Shown here: piece by piece, positions 5,747-5,766 of the stretch | How the letters are laid out: each line of letters begins with the position of its first letter | Position numbering within the stretch: position 1 is the stretch's first letter | Assembly: GCA_002434915.1 (NCBI GenBank) | Contig: DJLG01000083.1 | Span: 1 to 5,766, forward strand | Length of the DNA stretch: 5,766 bases | DNA from: Proteobacteria bacterium UBA6522 | GTDB lineage: Bacteria; Pseudomonadota; Gammaproteobacteria; Steroidobacterales; Rariloculaceae | Reading direction: 5' to 3' | Translations under genes and position numbers: made by a program | Notes under the pieces: generated by a model | What the model was told of the DNA's origin: nothing | The model's database searches: none | Seen by the model: only the letters and a program-made list of their open reading frames with translations

Positions 5747-5766
5747 GCTAATAAAGCCCTTAAGAA

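Noticed and set aside
5747..5766. Possible terminator after the XdhC operon.
   Set aside because: Only 20 bases are available and they form no GC-rich hairpin with a T-run. The operon may continue past the window.

Overview
The window is moderately AT-rich, densely packed and typical of a Gram-negative genome. The supporting signs are a Tat-exported periplasmic multicopper oxidase, an outer-membrane TolC/NodT-type lipoprotein and an XdhC-type molybdenum-enzyme maturation pair. A proteobacterium, perhaps an environmental or marine lineage, fits best. Nothing in the sequence fixes the genus.

The minus strand (4200 down to 1, running off the left edge) carries a tightly coupled four-gene operon. 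Its order is: a secreted seven-bladed LVIVD-type beta-propeller (4200-2743); a small exported His-rich protein starting at GTG inside a TAGTG overlap (2743-2450); a TolC-family lipoprotein starting inside an ATGA overlap (2453-1224); and, after 27 bases, a Tat-dependent two-domain multicopper oxidase with a Met-rich tail (1196 to beyond 1). The oxidase, TolC-like protein and small His-rich protein resemble a recurrent copper-tolerance set. All four products are predicted to leave the cytoplasm, so envelope copper handling (cuprous-ion oxidation, metal buffering and possibly efflux) is the best guess. The propeller leads the operon and is the least understood member.

A 189-bp divergent intergenic region (4201-4389) separates this operon from the plus strand. 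It holds a clear AGGAG ribosome site for the propeller gene, a consensus extended -10 (TGA-TATAAT) for the plus-strand operon, and two short dyads that could be operators.

The plus strand (4390-5746) holds three genes linked by two GTGA four-base overlaps: a 95-residue coiled-coil protein of unknown function, a 117-residue XdhC/CoxI N-terminal-domain protein, and a 240-residue XdhC Rossmann-domain protein. The last two together make one XdhC-type factor split at its domain boundary. Such factors mature molybdenum hydroxylases (the xanthine dehydrogenase and CO dehydrogenase families). No such hydroxylase lies in the window.

The points most worth following are four His (plus Glu, Tyr and Asn) at equivalent blade positions of the propeller, and the apparent absence of the second beta-hairpin segment from the TolC-like protein. 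No RNA genes, mobile elements, CRISPR arrays or convincing terminators were seen.
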